Shown here piece after piece: positions 60,513-64,000 of a stretch of 64,000 bases of DNA. Each line of letters starts with the position of its first letter. Within the stretch, counting starts at the first letter, position 1. The notes beneath the pieces were generated by a model. That model worked only from the letters and a program-made list of their open reading frames with translations, was not told the origin of the DNA and ran no database searches. The DNA comes from an uncultured Flavobacteriales bacterium (lineage in GTDB: Bacteria; Bacteroidota; Bacteroidia; Flavobacteriales_E; Vicingaceae), in contig CALCHN010000026.1 of assembly GCA_937901255.1 (NCBI GenBank), positions 59,020 to 123,019 on the forward strand, given 5' to 3'. The position numbers and the translations under genes were made by a program.

Positions 60513-60938
60513 TTATTTCACATTAAATTCATGCAGCCAAATTTGGTAAATTCTAAAGTATTCTAATATGGAAAAAGCTTCTTGTTGATGTAGTTCAAAC
60601 GAACAATTTTCATCATATTTTTTATTAGTTTTTATGACGATGCTATCTTTTTGTAACATTTCTTCATAATTCATAAAATAGTTCATTATCCATTCCGGTT
60701 GTCTTCTGGAAAGCACATCGCTTAAGTCGGGTCCACTATTTTTATATTCCATAGTATGGCATGAACTGCATTTTTGCTTAAATGTTTCCATTCCAATCTT
60801 CATGATAGAATCGTTAATAGGATCAAGTGTGAGTTTTTCATAAGGACCAATTCCATAAATAGATGGTGGGATTTCTTCAGCATTATTTTTACATGCTAAA
60901 AAGCTAAAGAAAATAAAAAATACTATTATCAATCGCAT
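60513..60938 (-). CDS. Monoheme cytochrome c lipoprotein
   Basis: 141 aa from the ATG at 60938: signal and lipobox MRLIIVFFIFFSFLAC, then PPSIYGIGPYEKLTL and one heme site CSSCH in FKQKCSSCHTMEYKNSGPDLSDVLSRRQPEWIMNYF, a class I cytochrome c. No clear second domain. An ATG at 60962 in frame would overlap the upstream gene by 20 bases. The lipobox distance favours 60938. Placed between nirK and a HmuY/receptor pair on the same strand, it could be a soluble-side electron carrier to NirK. Confidence 0.85.
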   Translation of the reverse strand: MRLIIVFFIFFSFLACKNNAEEIPPSIYGIGPYEKLTLDPINDSIMKIGMETFKQKCSSCHTMEYKNSGPDLSDVLSRRQPEWIMNYFMNYEEMLQKDSIVIKTNKKYDENCSFELHQQEAFSILEYFRIYQIWLHEFNVK

Positions 60939-60942
60939 ATAT

Positions 60943-61917
60943 TTATAGTTTTTGTATTTCAAAAGTGGGATAACCTTTTTGTCCGTACTGATTATAAAAA
61001 TCTATAAATCGAATTTTATAAAATAAGCCCGAAGTAGTTTTTACAATATAACTTTTATTATTGTCGATGGTGAATGAGTTGTCATTACTGTTTCTAATTT
61101 TCCAATCGTGCCCGATTTCGTTCCAATAGTTGGTAAAAGTATAGTTGGCAGTATCTTTTAGAGTAATATCTAAAAAGTTGCCATTATTGTCTTCGGCTAC
61201 TAATACGCCATTGTGTTTGTTGGTTAATGCTTGCGTAAGTACAAAAGGCAGTGGCAGGTTATCAAACTTATGATGATGATTGGTAAACAACAAATCCCAA
61301 CTGTTTTTTTCGGGTTCTATGTTTTTAATTTCTCCTCCATTGTTAAAACTATAATGCAAAAAACTTAGGTTGTTATCTTTACTAATGCTAATGGTTTTGT
61401 CATTATTACCATTAAGCTGAGCAAATCTAAAAGTATAGCTACTAGCATTAACTTGTTGTAATTGAATTTTATAATACCCTTGATGATTACCGTTAGCATC
61501 ATATTGTCTGTCGATAATATAAACATTGTTGGTGTTTTGCCAGTTTCCAATGGCGGTAGAATCTAAGTTACCGCTAGGTGCATCCCACGTCCAAGTAACA
61601 CCGGCAATACTGGTAACGGAAGTAAAATCTACGCTGCCCATATTGGCTACTAACATTCCCAAAGCATTATTTACTAATACGTGATAACCGTTTTCGCTAC
61701 ACTCAAAAGCAATGTCCCAATCGAATTTGGTGTTGCTGCTAATTACTTTATTGCTCTCACAATCATAATATACTTGGTTAATATAAGGGTAGCCAATTTC
61801 AATTTGAACGGTATTCATATCACCCGGCTCAGGGTAAGGAATTGGTTTTTCCTCTTTTAAACAAGAAGAAAACACCAAGCTGATGAATAAATAATATGTT
61901 AGGTTTTTTAAGTTCAT
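60943..61917 (-). CDS. HmuY-like heme-binding lipoprotein
   Basis: 324 aa from ATG 61917. Lipobox MNLKNLTYYLFISLVFSSC (Cys19). Beta-rich body: TKFDWDIAFECSENGYHVLVNN near residue 60, a Trp-Asp-Ile-Ala-Phe stretch like HmuY, then VTWTWDAPSG, and a second similar half (NSWDLLFTNHHHKF near residue 235). HmuY binds heme at the surface for a TonB receptor. The His-rich HHHKF in the second half could be a metal or heme ligand site here. The ATG follows the receptor stop by 1 base. The HmuY assignment is by resemblance and context, not by alignment. Confidence 0.6.
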   Translation of the reverse strand: MNLKNLTYYLFISLVFSSCLKEEKPIPYPEPGDMNTVQIEIGYPYINQVYYDCESNKVISSNTKFDWDIAFECSENGYHVLVNNALGMLVANMGSVDFTSVTSIAGVTWTWDAPSGNLDSTAIGNWQNTNNVYIIDRQYDANGNHQGYYKIQLQQVNASSYTFRFAQLNGNNDKTISISKDNNLSFLHYSFNNGGEIKNIEPEKNSWDLLFTNHHHKFDNLPLPFVLTQALTNKHNGVLVAEDNNGNFLDITLKDTANYTFTNYWNEIGHDWKIRNSNDNSFTIDNNKSYIVKTTSGLFYKIRFIDFYNQYGQKGYPTFEIQKL

Positions 61918-61918
61918 T

Positions 61919-64000
61919 TTATAAATTAAAAGTGAGTGAAACAAAAAAACTTCTTCCCCAAAGTACATTGAGTACGTTGGCATTACTTTGATTCGATACA
62001 CCAAAAACATCTCCTGCCATTTCCACTTGCGTAACATCAAACAAGTTTTTTACCCCTGCTGTTAAATTAATTTTTTGTTGATAAAAGTTTTTGTTGAAGG
62101 TAACATCAAAAGTGTGAAAATCGCCAATAAAACTTTCGTTCACCTGATTGTTATTAAGGTAAAGATTTCTGATTTTACCGGTGTATTTATACATAATATT
62201 AATACTCATTTGCAAACTATCTAGTTGATAACCTAATCCGGCATTAATATCAGATGTGTAAAAGAATTGATTGTTCACATTTGCATCATCAAACATAGAG
62301 TTGTAATTACCAAAATAATTGAACCCACTAGTTAATTTTAATTGATGAAGTTGATAAACTGCATTTAAAGCAACTCCTTTAGTAGTAAGGAAATTAATAT
62401 TTTGATATTCCCAATCAACTTCGGAAATTCTTACCAAACTTATAAGATTATTGATATTGGAATAATACATTTTGGGCGAAAGTTGAAAACGATGTTGATT
62501 CACTTTTTTATTCCAATCCAATGAAACATTAATATGGTCTGAATTTTCAGCTTTTAAATTGGTATTTCCCCACAAATTGATGCTGGAATTGTAGTGAAAT
62601 TCTAAATACAACTCTTTTAAATCGGGAGCTCTAAAGCCTTTTGCAACAGCTGCTCTAAGTTGGGTGTTTTTGTTTAGTTCTACCAAAAAACTAAGTGAAG
62701 GAACTATAGGAGCTTTATAAACCGAATTGTAAGCATAACGCATGGCGGGTTTTATAGTAATTGCTTTTATGGGCTGGTAACTAAGGGAAGCAAAAAGTGC
62801 ATAATCGCCAATACTTTGTTGTTGATTAGTTACACGAGAAGCCATAATTTTATCGTGTTTCAATTCAGTTCCAATACTATAATTTACTTGGTTGGAATCA
62901 TTTTTTTTAGTGTAAACCGTTCTTGCTAAATACGTGTGAAAAACGGTGGTATCCTGATCGCTTTCTCCTTCGGTTAAAAACTGATTGAGCGTAGTTAAAT
63001 CTTTAAAATAAATGTTTCTAGTTCTTTTAAAATAGGAATGAGCCAAGGTAATATCTATAAAATTGGTTGGTGAAATTCTACCATTTAGTAATAGTCTGTT
63101 ATTGACACGGTGGGTGTTGTAGTACGTATCAAACGCTGTAATGTAATATGGAGCTCGTGGCAAGCCTCTGTCTGTCATCGTTTCTGTAAAAAAATCGGCA
63201 GCATAAGTTAATTTTAAATGACGGATGGTTCGGTTGTACATAAAATTTCCAATATATTGCTCCCTTGGTTTCCACGTTTTAAAACGAGAAGTATCCGGTT
63301 GAGCAAACCCTTGAAAGAAATTACGTCCGCCACCAATTTTATAGGTGTTTTTGTTGTGTTTAAATCCTAAGCTTCCACTAAAATTATACTGACCAATACT
63401 TTCATAAAAACTTTTTGCCTGAACAGCAATTTTTTTAGTTTGAGCTTTTTTGGTAATTAAATTAATAGTGCCTCCTAACGCATTAGTTCCATAAGCTACA
63501 GATGTTGGTCCGTCTATTACTTCAATTTTTTCAATACCGTTCAAATTAATTTGCGAAACATCAATATTGCCACTCAACCTGCCTTCAACAGGCACGCCAT
63601 CTATCATGATTTTTACGTGATTACCGGAAAGCCCGTTGAGGTTAATGGCAGTTTCGTTTACGTGCCCGTTATTGGTTCTAAAATTCAATTCTGATGTAAG
63701 CACTTCTCGCAAATTACTTGCACCTTTAGCATTAATTTTTTCCTCATCTATGGTTTCCACTTTTTGCACCGATTCTTTTAACTGAATAGGAATAAAATTT
63801 CCTGTAATTACCAATTCTTCTAAGTTGGTACTTGATGAAGTGAGGTATATTATTGTTGGTGCTGCTTTTGGAAAAATGTTGGTTTGGAATTTTTCATACC
63901 CCACAAAACTAATTTCAACTGTGGTGGAATCCGTGTAAGGATTAATTACAACTCCATTTTCATCAGTAATACTCCATTTAAAATTACCATTGGCATCGGT
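61919..64000 (-). CDS. TonB-dependent outer-membrane receptor, 5' end outside the window
   Basis: 694 aa are visible and the frame is still open at 64000, so the N-terminus is missing. The first visible residues are the end of a carboxypeptidase-regulatory-like domain (PYTDSTTVEISFVGYEKFQT). The plug follows: NLREVLTSELNFRTNNGHVNETAINLNGLSGNHVKIMIDGVPVEGRLSGNIDVSQINLNGIEKIEVIDG, then YGTNALGGTINLITKK. A 22-strand barrel ends in the aromatic terminal FVSLTFNL. With the HmuY-like lipoprotein 1 base downstream it forms a probable heme uptake pair, which would supply the cytochromes of the neighbouring denitrification genes. Siderophore or copper-complex uptake cannot be excluded. Confidence 0.85.
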   Translation of the reverse strand, partial: TDANGNFKWSITDENGVVINPYTDSTTVEISFVGYEKFQTNIFPKAAPTIIYLTSSSTNLEELVITGNFIPIQLKESVQKVETIDEEKINAKGASNLREVLTSELNFRTNNGHVNETAINLNGLSGNHVKIMIDGVPVEGRLSGNIDVSQINLNGIEKIEVIDGPTSVAYGTNALGGTINLITKKAQTKKIAVQAKSFYESIGQYNFSGSLGFKHNKNTYKIGGGRNFFQGFAQPDTSRFKTWKPREQYIGNFMYNRTIRHLKLTYAADFFTETMTDRGLPRAPYYITAFDTYYNTHRVNNRLLLNGRISPTNFIDITLAHSYFKRTRNIYFKDLTTLNQFLTEGESDQDTTVFHTYLARTVYTKKNDSNQVNYSIGTELKHDKIMASRVTNQQQSIGDYALFASLSYQPIKAITIKPAMRYAYNSVYKAPIVPSLSFLVELNKNTQLRAAVAKGFRAPDLKELYLEFHYNSSINLWGNTNLKAENSDHINVSLDWNKKVNQHRFQLSPKMYYSNINNLISLVRISEVDWEYQNINFLTTKGVALNAVYQLHQLKLTSGFNYFGNYNSMFDDANVNNQFFYTSDINAGLGYQLDSLQMSINIMYKYTGKIRNLYLNNNQVNESFIGDFHTFDVTFNKNFYQQKINLTAGVKNLFDVTQVEMAGDVFGVSNQSNANVLNVLWGRSFFVSLTFNL

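Noticed and set aside
1..64000. rRNA, tRNA, insertion sequence with transposase, prophage or CRISPR
   Set aside because: I saw no cloverleaf-like tRNA, rRNA sequence, transposase or phage gene in the window. A tRNA scan was not possible.

Overview
The window is AT-rich chromosomal DNA from a member of the Bacteroidota, most likely a flavobacterium-like marine or freshwater organism. The evidence is a PorP/SprF outer-membrane protein paired with a giant repeat adhesin ending in a type IX secretion domain, many SPOR, PD40 and TonB-receptor proteins, and promoters of the Bacteroidota form (TAnnTTTG at -7). The organism looks like a facultative denitrifier. It carries a nitrate reductase (narGHJI), two NarK transporters, molybdenum-cofactor genes (moeA, moaA) and a copper nitrite reductase (nirK) fused to cytochrome c. 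No NO or N2O reductase lies in the window.

Layout. 1-5.5 kb: an exported protein cut by the edge, coaD and a peptide-type ABC transporter (permeases and binding lipoprotein), all minus strand. 5.8-18.1 kb: prmA, a 1489-aa exported protein of unknown function and a 2263-aa protein that I read as PorE-like (TPR, PD40 propeller, regulatory-like domain) with SPOR modules where PorE has OmpA. 18.1-20 kb: microsatellites, clpS, an M48 protease and a zinc ribbon. 20-26 kb: moeA divergent from an FNR-type regulator with four matching cysteines, a lone cyclic-nucleotide-binding-domain protein, tryptophanase, an HTH-Fic protein and a TSUP transporter. 26.5-35 kb: narI, narJ, narH, narG and a diheme cytochrome (one minus-strand operon), with a second Crp/Fnr regulator upstream. 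35.4-43.6 kb: adhesin plus SprF. 43.6-53 kb: moaA, hemerythrin, MauG-type peroxidase plus cytochrome c, porin, narK2-narK1 and an orphan 153-aa protein. 53-57 kb: a metal module (HMA-CDF transporter, TonB receptor, Fur-family repressor) and a DUF2200 gene. 57-64 kb: SCO, NirV, NirK-cytochrome c, a cytochrome lipoprotein, a HmuY-like lipoprotein and a TonB receptor running off the edge.

The most notable signal is regulatory. A palindrome, ATGA-N6-TCAT, occurs upstream of most respiration genes, and its centre lies 29.5 bp before the first T of a TAnnTTTG -7 element. If that T is at -12, the box centre falls at -41.5, the classic position of a class II FNR/CRP activator. Five promoters match both elements perfectly: the cyclic-nucleotide-binding gene, tnaA, the cytochrome/peroxidase operon, the 153-aa gene and a promoter with no gene after it. 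Others match with one to three mismatches (fnr/moeA, nar operon, crp2, hemerythrin, porin, narK1, TSUP). Three promoters have two boxes exactly 22 bp apart. The gene-less promoter at about 47.22 kb runs 90 nt into a strong terminator, so I predict an anaerobically induced small RNA, an analogue in concept of the enterobacterial FnrS. The geometry also corrects several start codons. All of this was read by eye. No alignment, folding or database search was run.
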